From Raphanus sativus (taxonomy: Eukaryota; Streptophyta; Magnoliopsida; Brassicales; Brassicaceae): a DNA stretch of 64,000 nt. The position numbers were made by a program, and so were the translations under genes. Below are positions 36,586 to 49,480 of the stretch, piece by piece (within the stretch, counting starts at the first letter, position 1; each line of letters opens with the position of its first letter). The notes beneath the pieces are model-generated. The model did no database searches. It saw only the letters and a list, made by a program, of their open reading frames with translations, and had not been told where the DNA came from. The stretch is taken from positions 8,556,001 through 8,620,000 of the forward strand of contig NC_079515.1 in assembly GCF_000801105.2 (NCBI RefSeq). The letters are read 5' to 3'.

Positions 36586-39268
36586 CTAGATTCTGACCCG
36601 CCCTTTAGAGGGCGGGTATGTTTTTTCTTTTAATTTGATTTTTATATTTGTGTTTCTTTCTGCTTATATTTGTACTTTTCTTTATAATCATATTTGTGTG
36701 TAAATGTTAATAAAAATATATTTTATTAAATAGTAGAAATTAAAAAAATTGATCCGGTATACGTTCGGTTAGGGCTGAGTTGCCGGTCGAACCCGCCAAC
36801 CTGCAGATTTCAATTTTGTTTTGGTCAAAAATATGATTCGTACAATCCGCAAACAAATAATTTATATCGGCATCCTCCCCGTTTAATTTTGCGGTTATCT
36901 GCGGATTATAAATTTTTAAAAAATAATTATTTAATTTAGTTATTATAAAAATAAAAATATATTTATAATAAAAATTATATATTCTTTAATTTTTTTTAAA
37001 AATTACCATATATTTTTAAAAGTGTTTACTTTTCTTTTTACTTTTTTTTTAAATACTTTTCGGATCGGTGGGTACCCGCAATCCAATATCTACCAACCCG
37101 TCCTATCATATAGCATGACGGGTCTGCATATAGCATGACGGGTCTGCATATAGCATGACCCGTCCTATCAAAGGACGGGTATTTTCTGTTTTAATTTTTT
37201 TGAAAATTTTAGTTTTATATTTGTGATGTTTTTTATAATCATATTTGTGTTTTAGTATTAGTTAAATATAATTTTTGATAACTATATTAAATATGTCAAG
37301 TTGCATAACTATACATTTGTGTCATATGCATTTCAGAAGTTAATTTAAATTTTTTTTCTAAAGTATACAACATATTATATTTTTTCATAGTTAACTAATA
37401 TAATTAATCAAGAATACTCGTATCCAGAAAACCTGACTCGTAATTGACCCGAATATCAAGTTTGATACTCTATTAGACCTGACCTATATAATCGAATGGT
37501 TTATAACGTGTTAAATCTAAAAACCAATATCAAATTCAACCCGCATTGAAAGCCGAACAAATTTTTTGAAAAATGTTCAAAAAATAATTTTATATATATA
37601 TGGGTTAATATGGTCTTCACTAACTTTAAGTAGAATCACATTTAATAAATATTTTTAACCGAAAACCTATTTAAAAGTTGTTAAACTTAATGAGTTTATA
37701 TTAATATTTTTTTCTATAAAAATTCCACTTAAACAATGTTAAACTGTATTTTAACATTATGTGCTTTGTTAATTTATAAATTTAATGTCTATGTAAAATA
37801 TTTAATAAATTAATGTATGGTTGATAAATCCTAAATTTTTGGTCTGAGATATAAGTTATGTTGATGTATGGTTGATAAATCCTAAATATTTAAATATTTT
37901 CTTTTTATTAAATAAATATACAATGATTTAAATTGTGACCGTATTAAATTAACTGATTTTTTTTAAAAAAAATTGCCTAAATCATATATATTGATCTCAA
38001 TTTTAATTTTGGTCGTTTCTTGTAAAAATAAAAAAAAACAAATTAAAGCTAATGTTATATTATATATTTGAAAGGTTAATTATAAAACTAAAATATGTAT
38101 CAGATAACATAAGAATTAACATTTATGTGGCCATTTTAAATGATAACTGCAATACATAAATATTTTAAGATATTAATATTTTCACATTTTCTAATAATAA
38201 TAATTTAATTTCGTATATTAAAAATATATTGAAATATTTTTATGTTTATAAAATAGAAAAAAACAATATACAATAAACAATTTCATGCTAAAATTAAGGG
38301 CTAGTTTAAGTATGAGATTCTATTGTTAGATTAAGTAGATTTAGTTAAGTTTAAATAGATTTAGTTTTGATTTAAATAAAAAGTATATTAAAAATATATC
38401 AATGGCATGGAGTTATAAATACTTCAAAACTTCAAGATGGTTTAAAAAAAAGTCTCTTGTGTTTTAATAGTATTGATTTTTCTGATAAAATTATTAACTC
38501 GTTTTTAGATCACAATAGAAATGAAAAATGTATTTGTAAGACCTGTTTGTACTCGATAAATATTTTACATGTTTAATGGAAAAACCTGTAAATAATAACT
38601 GAAAAAATTGTACTCATTAATTGTAGATTGATTTTGGAAATTTAATTTAATTTAGATATTTTAAATATTGATTTTAAAACTATTTAAAATTTATGTAAAA
38701 TTATAATTTTTAAGCGCATATATTTAGCAAATTAATGTCATATTGATTTAGAGAATAATTATTTCTATGATTTTATAATATGTATCAGTATTATGAGTAG
38801 CTGTTAAATAGTATGTTTGAAGTTTACAAATTTATTTATCAAATAAGTTCTTTGTACGTTTTGTTTCAAATTAAAAATTCACATTTATGTAGTAATTTAA
38901 ATGATAAGTGCAACACATATAAATAATTAAAAATTTTGAAAATATTTTTCACGTATTTTGTAATTATAAATTAATTTCAGATGTTAAAAGTATTTTTAAG
39001 TTTTCAAAATAGATGAAAAATAATGTAACAAACAAATCAATCCTAAAATTAAGGATTAGTTAAAATATGAGTATCTATTTTCGATTGATTATTTTAAAAG
39101 TTTAAAATTAAATACTGTTAGATTAAATAGATTTTGTTATAATTAAAAAGATTTGTTTAGGATTTTAATAAAAATCATAGGTTTTAAATAAAGCAGTGGC
39201 AAAGATCTGTAAATACTTTTAAAAAGAAGGGCACCTCAAAAAAGGGCCTTCTGTTTTAATAGTATTGA
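36586..39268 (-). mobile_element. Helitron with a second Helitron remnant inside
   Basis: CTAG at 36586, then ATTCTGA and a hairpin (CCGCCCT/AGGGCGG). A second hairpin (CCCGTCC/GGACGGG) at 37159-37179 lacks CTAG. Two minus-strand 5' ends of TCAATACTATTAAAAC type are seen, at 38476 and 39268. The simplest reading is one Helitron nested in another, the inner about 37.1-38.5 kb; the pairing of ends is inference. No coding capacity is seen. Confidence 0.55.
37107..37160. repeat. Three 20-bp tandem units next to a Helitron hairpin
   Basis: CATATAGCATGACGGGTCTG occurs twice and a third unit is cut at CATATAGCATGACCCGTCC. The third unit supplies the left arm of the hairpin at 37159, so the repeat seems to have replaced the normal CTAG end. 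Confidence 0.8.
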
Positions 39269-40153
39269 CTAGAGCCTAAACCCGCACACCCGTGCGGGTA
39301 TATTTTAATTTATTTAAATTTTTCATTTTGTTTATATAACAAAATTATTTAAAAAAATATATAACTTAGTTTTGTATATTGTGTAACTTTATTAGCAATG
39401 TTGGTGGACAATTTTTATTTGATTTTTGTTTATATGAAAATAATTAAAGATTTTATTTACAATATATAACATATATATTATGTAAATTTTGTATATTATG
39501 TAAAGCGGTAATGATAAACATAAGAGAAAGGAATCTCTATCACTAACTTTAAGTGAAATTTTTTATTTTTCTTTGATTACAACTCAGAATCTACCTCATA
39601 AATAGTATCATTCATTTTTTAAAAGATAGATTAAATGGCTATTAATTCTTTGATTATTGTTTGTTAAGATTAAGCTGTACAGATTTGTACCAATATGAAA
39701 AGAATTCGTTCATTTGATGGTATTAGAATAAAAACTCTCATATTTCAAATGATAGATTGTCATAATTGTAGAATCAATTATATCAAAGGTATATTCTTGT
39801 TTTTAATTTTATAAACTTGATTTTATAATAATTATATTAAGGCTAGTACAATTTCTTGTTAGTTAAGAAAACTTTTGAGAATAAAAAAATTTGATATATT
39901 TATGGTTAGTGTGATTGAAATTAATTAAGCTCACCTTAAGCTAAGTTAAATTAGCGTGAATGATATTGATTTTTAGGAAACAAAGACACTGATTTTAGGA
40001 ATATTTTGTGGAACAATAATGACATTGATTATATCAGTTACTTCCAAAATAAATAATATTTATTATATTAATTAACTCAATGGCATATCATTGTAATTAT
40101 TGAGAAACATTTAGGGTTAATTCAAATTTGTACTTCAGTTTTAATAGAATAGA
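39269..40153 (-). mobile_element. Non-autonomous Helitron (885 bp), joined to the previous one
   Basis: CTAG at 39269-39272 directly follows the 5' end of the neighbouring Helitron. It is followed by AGCCTAA and a hairpin (CCCGCAC/GTGCGGG). The minus-strand 5' end, TCTATTCTATTAAAACTG, is at 40153, followed by T. No gene inside. Confidence 0.7.
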
Positions 40154-42330
40154 TGTTCAATTGAATCTGCAATATAGGAAGTATGTTGTTATCACTTCTT
40201 ATGATGATTATGTCATCTACATAAGCCATAATAGCAATGAAAATTCCAGTGTGAATCTTATAATTAAAGAGGATATAATCATCATGTGATTGTTTAAACC
40301 ACGGTTGAAAGAAAACTACATCGTATTTCTTTTTTTTTGTTTGACAAAAAATGCGTCGTAATTCTTGTAATACAAGTTTTGCTAAGTCGTTTCAAACTTT
40401 GAGTTGCAAGCTTCCTTTACTCATTAACGTAGATAAATAGAGAACAATAGCAGAATCAACTCAGTGCTCAAAGAACTCAATAACAATAACATAATCGACT
40501 CAATGCTTTAAGAACTCGCCAAGAAGGTTGCTACATGGAAATCATGAAGACCACCCAAGGGAAATGGCGGAAACGGAGCGGGCCAAGAGATCTTTCCAGA
40601 GCTGCATGACGTGAATAGGAACGGAAACGTGCAACATAATCTGGTTCAGAACGCGTGCAGCATAATCTGGTTCAGAATGCAAACGTCCAACAAAATTTCG
40701 GGGTGATGCTCCAACACGATGAAAACGAGGGGGTTCAAAAAGACGACGATGACGTTCTTGATCCTGACATGAGTATTTGAGTGAAGATGATTGTGCAGAT
40801 GTTCACGGTGAAGATATGATCATGGAACATGTGGTAAATACTCAAACCAGTCATGTAGACTTCTTTATAATGTTATGTTTCTCCTCCGATCTGTGACATA
40901 TATATAGGTATTTAGAAATCTAGGTCATTGAACTCTTCAATACTTGACCTATGGTTTGAACGTTTGCAGCAAAACCAGTATTGTAGACTTCTTTATAATG
41001 TTATGTTTCTCCTCTGACCTGCGACATACACAAACCAAAGCATAAGGAAATTATAATTCTATTTCATTGGACTATTTAACTTATGATTGAGAATCTGAAC
41101 ATGCATGAAAACGTTGAGCAGATTCAAAACGAGAAGACGGTTCAAAACCAAAAGGATGATGATGTCGATGAGGCTGAGGTCTGAAGAAGGTTGTGATATG
41201 ATAGACCATGAGAACGTGGATACTGATATAACTTTATACACAATTGTACATTTTAAAAATTGATACAACTATGTGTTATTACGTTTGAATTGTTTATCAC
41301 ATTTTAATTGTGAATTCATTCATCAATTCTCAATCTCCTTTTCGGCATGGTACAAGAAACAAAGATTACTCTCGTACTATCGAAGTGAGAAGTCTACCAT
41401 CTAATATTAAGACAACTCAAATATTGTCATATTTAAACTGTGTATAACTATTATTATCACAGTAAAACCAGTTGTACCAGTGAAACTAATATTAATGTAG
41501 TTAAACTAGTAATACTACTTATACCATTCATTTGCAAAGAAAGTACAACATTGTCATGGTAACTATATCATCATTTACAATATGCTCTTTTGAATCCTAT
41601 TTTTCTGAAACATTTTCCGGTTTCGTAGCTACTTCTTAAAGTTTCGAGAGAAAAAGTTGAAACTATTTTTTTTTGAAAATAGTATACTTACTGCAACTAG
41701 TACAACTACTAAAACAAATAATTTCATACTAAATTTTACAACTAGTACAACAAATAATAGTTATGATAGATAAGTTTCACAGACCACACAAAGAATAATA
41801 ATTTTGGTGGCTAAGGTTCTAGAGCCAAACCTTCTTTTCAAAGCTGGCATTTTGTTGCTCTTGGATGCCTCCATAGGTGGCCTCGAAGGCGGTAGATCCA
41901 CAGTCTGGTCCTAGATACGCCAACTTTGGTGAAATCTCGTTCATATTTTTTCTGCCAATTTTGTCTATCTAAATGAAAAGTTCTATTTAAGATGTCAACC
42001 GTACAACTAACACAACTGATATAACTTGTATAAGTAATAAAATTGTACAATTAATACAACTGTAAAACTAGTATAACTGTAAAATTAATAGAATAAACTT
42101 AATATTTTAAAGATTAGTTGGATTTGGACTGAGTTTTGGGTATATTGGATTTGAGTTCGACTTTAGATGGTTGCGTTGGTAAATAAGTTAAAAATATTAA
42201 ACCTCAAAGACATTTTATCCAATTTTTTATTAAATTTAATTTAAAAAGAAATCATAAAACAATGAATAGATTTTTTGGACTCAGTATGGTCCTTTCTAGG
42301 ATTTTGATCCGGGCAAGGGTTGTTTTTAAC
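40154..42330. other. Decayed repeat region with Q/N/D-rich coding scraps
   Basis: At 40.55-40.78 kb and 41.10-41.19 kb the + strand shows broken frames such as NGNVQHNLVQNA, NVQQNFGVMLQHDENEGVQK and HENVEQIQNEKTVQNQKDDD, with frameshifts and stops, as in an old transposon gene. A direct repeat of about 45 bp (GTAGACTTCTTTATAATGTT...) recurs at 40853 and 40983. From 41.4 to 42.1 kb there are many ACAACTAGTACAACT-like units. The source family was not recognised. The right end leads into the SNF2 leader. Confidence 0.4.
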
Positions 42331-42855
42331 CTTTGTTTCCATACTCTTTTGTTGGAATGGTAATTAGTAAAGTTTTTTTAATTGAAAGGGACACATCCCT
42401 GTCACATTTCCTCTATTCGCCGTCCAAATCGCAACAAAGCCGTCGTGACAGAAAGGGTAAAAAAACTCTATGCACAGTGGCTTCCTTCTTCTCCAACTCG
42501 CTGCTTCCTTGGTACTCTTTCTCTTCTTCTTCCTCTTTAGTCTCTTTTACTTTTTTTTTAAAAAAACTTTTGACCTGACCGTTAGGGTTTTACAAAAGTC
42601 GAAATTCCCTGTTTAGTTTTCCATTATCCCGCCATTGCTTCTTGGTTTCGTTTTGTTTCCTTTAGCATTTGGATCTGTTTCAAGGGGCTTTCGCTTGATT
42701 CGATTAGCTTCGTTGTTGAGCGTCAGTTCGTTTAACAATGCACTGATTTCGCTTTCGTATTTTATGTGATGGGGTTTCAATTTGGAGAATGTTTTTGCAT
42801 TGGCAGGCTGTTTCGGTTTCTTAGAGGCTCGAGTGAAGAAGACGAAGGAGATCTC

Positions 42856-45800
42856 ATGATGGAATCTGCTATTGAGATAAGTTCAGGTAGTAGTAGTGAT
42901 GAAGAGGAGGAGGAGGTATCAAAGCCCATTAAGGAAGAAGTTAGAACCAGGAAGAATCCCCCTTGGCTAGATGGTATTATTACTCTCTCCATCTCTCTCA
43001 CTTATGTTAGCTTTATGGGAGTAATCAAACCACATTGCTTTGTGTGTTGTTTTTATCAGGCAGCAGTAGTTTTCCTCAAAAGGCTGGTAATACTCAAGCT
43101 AAAGCTAGACCTACAAATCCTGTTTCTCGCTATGGTGCTCCAAGTTATGCATCTCGGCCAAGAGACAGCTCTAGAACTAGTACTACAGGGAATGTTAACT
43201 CGAGGACTTCCAGTGTTCCTTCTGGTGTAGATTATGAGAAGAAGCTTCCTCTGAAAAGAACTCTTCCACCATCTTTTAATAGCACTCCTGTTCCTCCAAG
43301 AAGTTCTATTAGTAACAGTGTAATTCAAGGCAATGTTAGTCGCTTTGGTGCGGATTATAGTAGTAGTCTAGCTGTAAGCAACAAGACTGCGTTTGGTGAT
43401 CGTCACCGTGGAGCTCATTCTGAGATAGGAATTCACCGTGGTATGAATGGGGTTAGGATTCTTCCTCCATCTATGACCACCCATGGTACATCTGCCTCCT
43501 CTCCTTTACATTATGGTGGTCCAAGCGATCCAATCCACAGGGTTGGCGTTGGTGAAGATAGGAATTCTGAGAACGATGAGAGGCTGATCTATCAGGCTGC
43601 CCTACAGGTAACTCCATCTTCTCTTATGTTATGGTCTTCAACACTTGGCTCTTCTTTTTTGGATTGCATTGTACCAGTTTTACAGTTTTCTGACTCCTTT
43701 CTCTTGGTATGATTGCAATAGTGAATATGGTGCAATGCACAGCTCCAAATTTTGGCTCATCTCTTTTTGGTTTTAATATTTGTCAGATTTATGGTCACAT
43801 TGTATGTTTATCTGGCATCTCATAGATGCTGGAGTCACCATGCTGAATCTACTCAATTTATACTTTGTATCCTAGTTATGCAACGAACTGCTTTATTTAT
43901 TTTCACAAATATATGATATTTTAGATCATTGACTTTATAAGTAGCATTCATTTTCGACTTTACACAGGTGCGTTGTAAATATGTTGAGAGCTTGGTGTTG
44001 TTCCATAATCAACTTGGTATTCGGTAGTATATTCAGTGCAATTTTTGTTAATAAAGTATGTTAATCCTGTAGGATTTGAATCAACCCAGGACCGAAATTG
44101 ATCTACCTCCTGGTATTCTTTCAGTTCCTCTTATGAGGCATCAGGTATTGTAATGTTTTAATGTTACCATTTATTGGCCCTTGAAACTGGTTTGTGTACT
44201 AAATACTGTTGCTTGTCAGAAAATTGCATTGGCATGGATGTTTCAGAAGGAAACAAGTAGTTTGCACTGTTCGGGAGGGATATTAGCAGATGATCAGGTC
44301 ACGTATAATTAAATCTCTTCCCCAGTTAATATCTGTTACGTGGATATTCCCCCTCAAACTACGTAGCGTCACTTTTTGCAGGGACTTGGTAAAACAGTTT
44401 CGATGATTGCTCTTATCCTGAAGCAAAAGTTTGAGTCACAATTAAAGTCTGAAATCTCAAGTAAGGAAGAAGCTGAAATATTGGACCTGGATGCTGATGA
44501 TGACTTAGAAAATGCAAAGTATGAAAGTAAAAGTCATGCAAAACCAGAGCTCATTTCAAGCAACAGTGAAACCACGGTTCTGTCTATCAAGGCAGAAGCT
44601 GAAATATTGGACCTGGATGCTGATGATGAGTCAGAAAATGCAAAGCATGAGAATGAAAGCCATACAAAAACAGAGCTCAAGGTTTTAACCAACAGCGAGA
44701 CCACAGTTCTGAGTGTTGGTGATAGTGATGAGAATGACAGTTCAGATACGGAGAAAGTCAAAGATGAAGAAGCGAGCACTTCAGTAAGGGAATTCAAAAG
44801 AAAGAGACCAGCTGCTGGTACATTAGTCGTTTGTCCAGCGAGTCTTGTGAGGCAATGGGCAAGAGAGCTTGATGAGAAGGTTTCTGATGAATCCAAACTT
44901 TCTGTTTTAGTCTACCATGGTGGCAATAGAACCAAAGATCCTATTGAATTAGCAAATTATGATGTGGTTGTCACAACTTACGCCATTGTTACAAATGAAG
45001 TTCCCAAACAGTCTTTGTTGGACGAGGATGAGAACGATGAAGACAATAACGAAAAACATGGTCTCAACAAGAAGAAACGCAAGGTTGCAATGAAGGCCAG
45101 TAAGAAGAGTAAGAAAAGAGGTAGAAAAAGCGTGGACGGTTCTTCTTTTGACTCTGATTGTGGTACTTTATCAAAAGTTGGGTGGCTCAGAGTAGTACTA
45201 GATGAAGCTCAGACAATCAAGAATCATACAACACAAGTAGCAAGAGCATGTTGCACTCTTCGAGCCAAGAGGAGGTGGTGTTTGTCTGGAACGCCAATTC
45301 AAAATACGATTGATGATCTATACAGCTATTTCAGGTTCCTTAGATATAATCCATATGCCGTGTACAAGTCATTTTACCATACAATCAAGGTTCCGATTTC
45401 CAAAAGTTCTCTTCATGGTTACAAGAAGCTTCAAGTTGTTCTAAAGGCTATTATGCTGCGCCGTACCAAAGGTAATCCGATCATCTCTTGAGTGATTTCT
45501 GGTGGTCTGGGCTTCACAATCTGTTTAACATTATTTTATGTTATCTTAACTCTTGCTGGAATGCAGTTGATGATTTGTGCTAAATATCTCCTGTTCTGAT
45601 ATCTAGGAACATTGCTTGATGGGAAACCCATTATTAATCTACCTCCAAAGAAAATTAGTTTGAGCAAGGTGGACTTTTCAGTGGAGGAGCGGTCTTTCTA
45701 CAAGAAGCTTGAAGCAGATTCACGATCACAATTCAAGGTTTTCTTTTTTCTTTCTCCACAATTTATAAGTTCATACTTGGTTTGAATTTGATGTGCACTT

Positions 45801-47187
45801 TGGTGCCTGATAAGATGATTAATATATTCTTTTGCAGGCTTATGCTGCTGCAGGAACTTTGGGCCAAAACTACGGAAATATTCTTCTGATGCTTTTGCGT
45901 TTACGCCAAGCTTGTGACCACCCACAACTTGTTCACGGATATAACTCAGATCCTCTTGGCAAAGAATCAGAAGAAGCAGTCGAAAGACTCCCTAGGGAGG
46001 CTCGAATCAACCTGCTCAATCGTTTAGAGTCATCATCCGCCATCTGCAACATATGTGATGTAAATACAGAGTGTTTGAGAGCTAAGAAAAAGCCTGTCCT
46101 CAGGCTCACTAGTCTCTCTTATTCGAATGCCAGTTCTGAAAATATTTACTCTTGTTACCTGTTTATCTGCAGGATCCACCAGAAAACCCTGTTGTTTCGC
46201 TGTGCGGCCATGTATTTTGCTATCAGTGTGTTTCAGAACATATCACTGGGGATGAGAACGTGTGCCCTGTACGGAGATGCAGAGAAGACATTGGGCGTGA
46301 TGTTGTTTTCTCTGAATCTTCCCTGCGAAAATGCATCACCAATGATATAGGCTGTAGTTCTTCACAGGACAAATCAGTTTTCCGAAAAAGCGAGTTTAGT
46401 TCATCAAAAATCAAAGCTGTCCTAGATATCCTGAAGTCCCTTTCCGAACATGGTCAAATGCCTTCTTCTTCCTCACAGCCACATGACGATGACGACGATG
46501 TTACCATTATAGAGCCAACGAGTCTTCAGTCATCTTCACCTAGCCAGGGGCCAATAAAGACGATAGTATTCTCTCAGTGGACGGGTATGCTTGACTTGGT
46601 TGAGCAGAGTTTTTTTGAAAATGGGATTGAATTCAGAAGATTAGATGGTACAATGAGCCTAGCAGCAAGAGACAGAGCTGTAAAAGAATTCTGCAATGAT
46701 CCAGATGTGAGTGATATGAATATCTTAGATATGTTTCTCTTGAATCATGGAAGGTGTCTAACAGTGAAAAGTCTAATAACAGGTAGAGGTGATGCTGATG
46801 TCGCTAAAAGCTGGAAACCTTGGGTTGAATATGGTAGCTGCATGTCATGTTATTCTTTTGGATCTTTGGTGGAATCCGACAACGGAAGATCAAGCTATTG
46901 ATCGTGCACATCGTATTGGACAAACTCGGCCAGTTAGTGTAACTCGCATTACTATAAAAGGCACCGTTGAGGATAGAATCTTGTCACTTCAGGTATTCTA
47001 CGCAATATTTCAGTGTCCTTGTAGTTTCCTATGCAGATTAATTCAGCACAATCATTTTCAACTTTTTTTAAAAAATCATCAGGAAGAGAAAAGGAAGATT
47101 GTTGCATCTGCGTATGGTGAAGATCATGGTGGAAGCTCTGCCACTAGACTGACAGTTGATGATCTCAAATATCTTTTTATGGTGTAG
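42856..47187 (+). CDS. CHR27: SNF2-RING helicase-like ATPase, CHR27/FRG1 type (10 coding exons, 1035 aa)
   Basis: Exons 42856-42973, 43060-43607, 44073-44144, 44220-44297, 44382-45471, 45607-45737, 45838-46059, 46173-46706, 46783-46992 and 47083-47187 join in frame to 1035 residues. The start [11 protein letters not shown] lies in the second exon; a 5' leader exon is likely near 42.45 kb. Motifs in order: GLGKT (I), [16 protein letters not shown] (Ia), [10 protein letters not shown] (II), CLSGTPIQN (III), a RING finger split by an intron (CNIC, then CGHVFCYQC), [30 protein letters not shown] (V) and [16 protein letters not shown] (VI). This Rad5/16-like class remodels chromatin and may ligate ubiquitin. 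FRG1/FRG2 in Arabidopsis act with SUVR2 in RNA-directed DNA methylation and silencing (family knowledge). It matches At3g20010 by position (recalled). An acidic insert after motif I is internally duplicated. Confidence 0.93.
44470..44718 (+). repeat. 126-bp in-frame tandem duplication in the SNF2 ATPase
   Basis: Two copies of a 42-residue acidic unit starting [11 protein letters not shown] lie back to back (from 44470 and from 44596). They keep the frame but have diverged at several residues, so the event is older than the duplication in the MADS-like gene. The unit falls in the acidic insert between motifs I and Ia. Confidence 0.85.
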
Positions 47188-49480
47188 ACCATTGATTGCA
47201 ATGCTCTACCCGTAGCTTTTCAATCGCTACTTGAATTAGGTTGCATAGTATTTATTATGGGAGATTATGCACAGAGCTTTTTTGATCAGGAAGAAACCTC
47301 TACCTGCTTTTGTAATTTAGCTTCAATACTCTGTGCCTCTCCTAGGATTTCGTGTTTGGTTTTGTGAGGCTTTGGAGCCAGTCTAGTTTTTTTTGTGTGT
47401 TCGGAGTTGCATCGGTTAGAAGTATGCCATATGTAAATAACTAAATCGTTTCATGGTATGCGTAAGAGTTTGACGGTAAACCTTAAGGATCTACTGCTGT
47501 ATATTTGATACCATTGGGCAGCTGATCTTTTTTTTCCTTATAATGACAGTTTCTCTTATGTATTCTGGGCTTGTCATTCCAAGCATTCTTTAAAGCTTGC
47601 AGGTTCTGCTTCTGTTTTGGTAACACTTGTTGTGTGCAGTGGCGGAGCCAGCGGAGAGATTCACCCGGGGCAATACAAAGTTCGGACATAAAATCAGAGG
47701 GGGCATTAAAATTTTTTTTAACACTTATCCACACAATTTTTGAAAATTCATGTGGGGAAGCTCCCCCCTTCCCACCCCTCTACATCCGCCACTGGTTGTG
47801 TGCATCTATGCATTGTGCTTACCTCTTCAGCTATGTAGATGGGGTGAGAGAACCTCTGTATGTACATATCTTGTTCCTTTATAGTGCTTTGTTTGAAGCA
47901 GATGAGGATGGTTTCCCCTAATCAGGTCTTAGTGATTGACTCGACCATCCTAGGTACGCCTTTGACTTGCTGCTATGTTCCCGTTTTGATGTCTAGGCTT
48001 GTCTATGGTTTTGCACATAAATACACCTTAGGTGGGAGAACAAATAAATGCAGAAGCTAAAGATAGTTTAGGACAAAATTCTCTGCATTTTAGGTGGGAG
48101 ATTAGGGGAGGAACCAATGTTACATATATATAACATAAGTATGAGTGGGGAGACTGCTAAGAAAGTTAAAGTTTGGTTCTGTGTAAGAAGCAGCTTTAAG
48201 ATTCAAGATGATGAATCATTACTGTGATACACAGTGGTGGAACTTTTTATTGATTAAATGCCCTATGAAGGGGACAACATAGAAGACAATGGGACCTCTT
48301 CTATGTATGACTTTTCTCTTTTTTTTTTGGCCCTTTAAGTCATTTCTCTTTTCCATTTTTCACCGGAGGCTTTTTTGGGGTTTAGTTTTCACAAGAGGTT
48401 GATAATTATGATGGTATGAATGCACGTGCTTCTCGTCGGTTAGTGCTCTCTGCTCATATTTCATATCTTGATTTTTTTTTTCCTTTTTTCATGTTACAGT
48501 GTGAACAGATTTGACTCTGTTGTTAAATTTTCAAGGTATCCAACGGCATCTAGAAAATAAGTCAGATAATAGAAGAAAGATGAAAAATTATTCTGACAAT
48601 TCGAAAGGTACACTTCTGGGCCTTTTCATCAACCAGATTGGGTCCTGTGTTGTGATTATCATGAAACCCACTTAAAAGGACACAAAAAGTGAAAATTGAA
48701 AGTTATTTTTATTTATTTTTCTTTCTAACGAACTTTGAAAAATACCACGGGGAAGTAATGAATTAAAGAGGTGCATCACGATTGTGACTAGAGATTATTA
48801 AGTTGCTTTAAATGATGCACCTTTCACTCCTTTTGAATAAAAATGTCCAGCTTTTGTTGGTCTCTCTGGTTCAGGTACTCATGTACTGGCACCATATAAT
48901 TTTTGCCCATCAGGCCTGCTTCTTTTAGCCTCGCTGCCAAATCAAAATTCATTGCAAACATTTTTGGTAATACTTACTATCAGGTTATGTAGAATTTACA
49001 ACACAAAGGGGCTTATGAAAATTCATCACAATCTAGCTTTTTGTGTGTAAATGTCAAACTTCAGAAGTGTTAATCTCTGACTGAACATGTGCTGCTAACT
49101 GCTTAGTAAACCGTATTTACTGTAACGTTAACTTTGGTCAATACAAAAGGTTCATTCCCCGATGTCCTCACGCTTCACCACCAAAGTGTTCTGCTATTTT
49201 TAATCCTTTTTGCTGTTTAATTACTTTTAGACTTGGTAATCTCACTCTATTATCACAAATCAAACAGTAAGACTCATATCATTAAAGATTCCTCAATCAA
49301 AAATCCAAAAGACAATTTTGGTCAAATCATATACATTTCAGTACTCTCTATACTAATTACCACTTATTAAATACTCAAAACCAAAGCTAATAAATAAAAG
49401 ACAGATACATATTGAGACAAAAGTTTTTTACTTACTCGCAAACAAAAAACGTAAATATCTTTTATTTTTTTTGTTAAACG
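47188..49480. other. SNF2 3' region and spacer
   Basis: Contains the likely SNF2 3' untranslated region, a hAT MITE (47637-47794) and AT-rich spacer to the convergent protease gene. No further gene is supported. Confidence 0.5.
47637..47794. mobile_element. hAT-type MITE (158 bp) with 8-bp target duplication
   Basis: Inverted ends CAGTGGCGGAGCCAG and CAGTGGCGGATGTAG (reverse complement of the right end) are flanked by perfect GTTGTGTG repeats at 47629-47636 and 47795-47802. An 8-bp duplication and CAGTG ends are hAT features. It is close behind the SNF2 gene and may lie in its 3' untranslated region. Confidence 0.9.

Noticed and set aside
40154..42330. LTR retrotransposon
   Set aside because: No long terminal repeats, primer-binding site, gag or polymerase motif was found; only worn coding scraps and short direct repeats.
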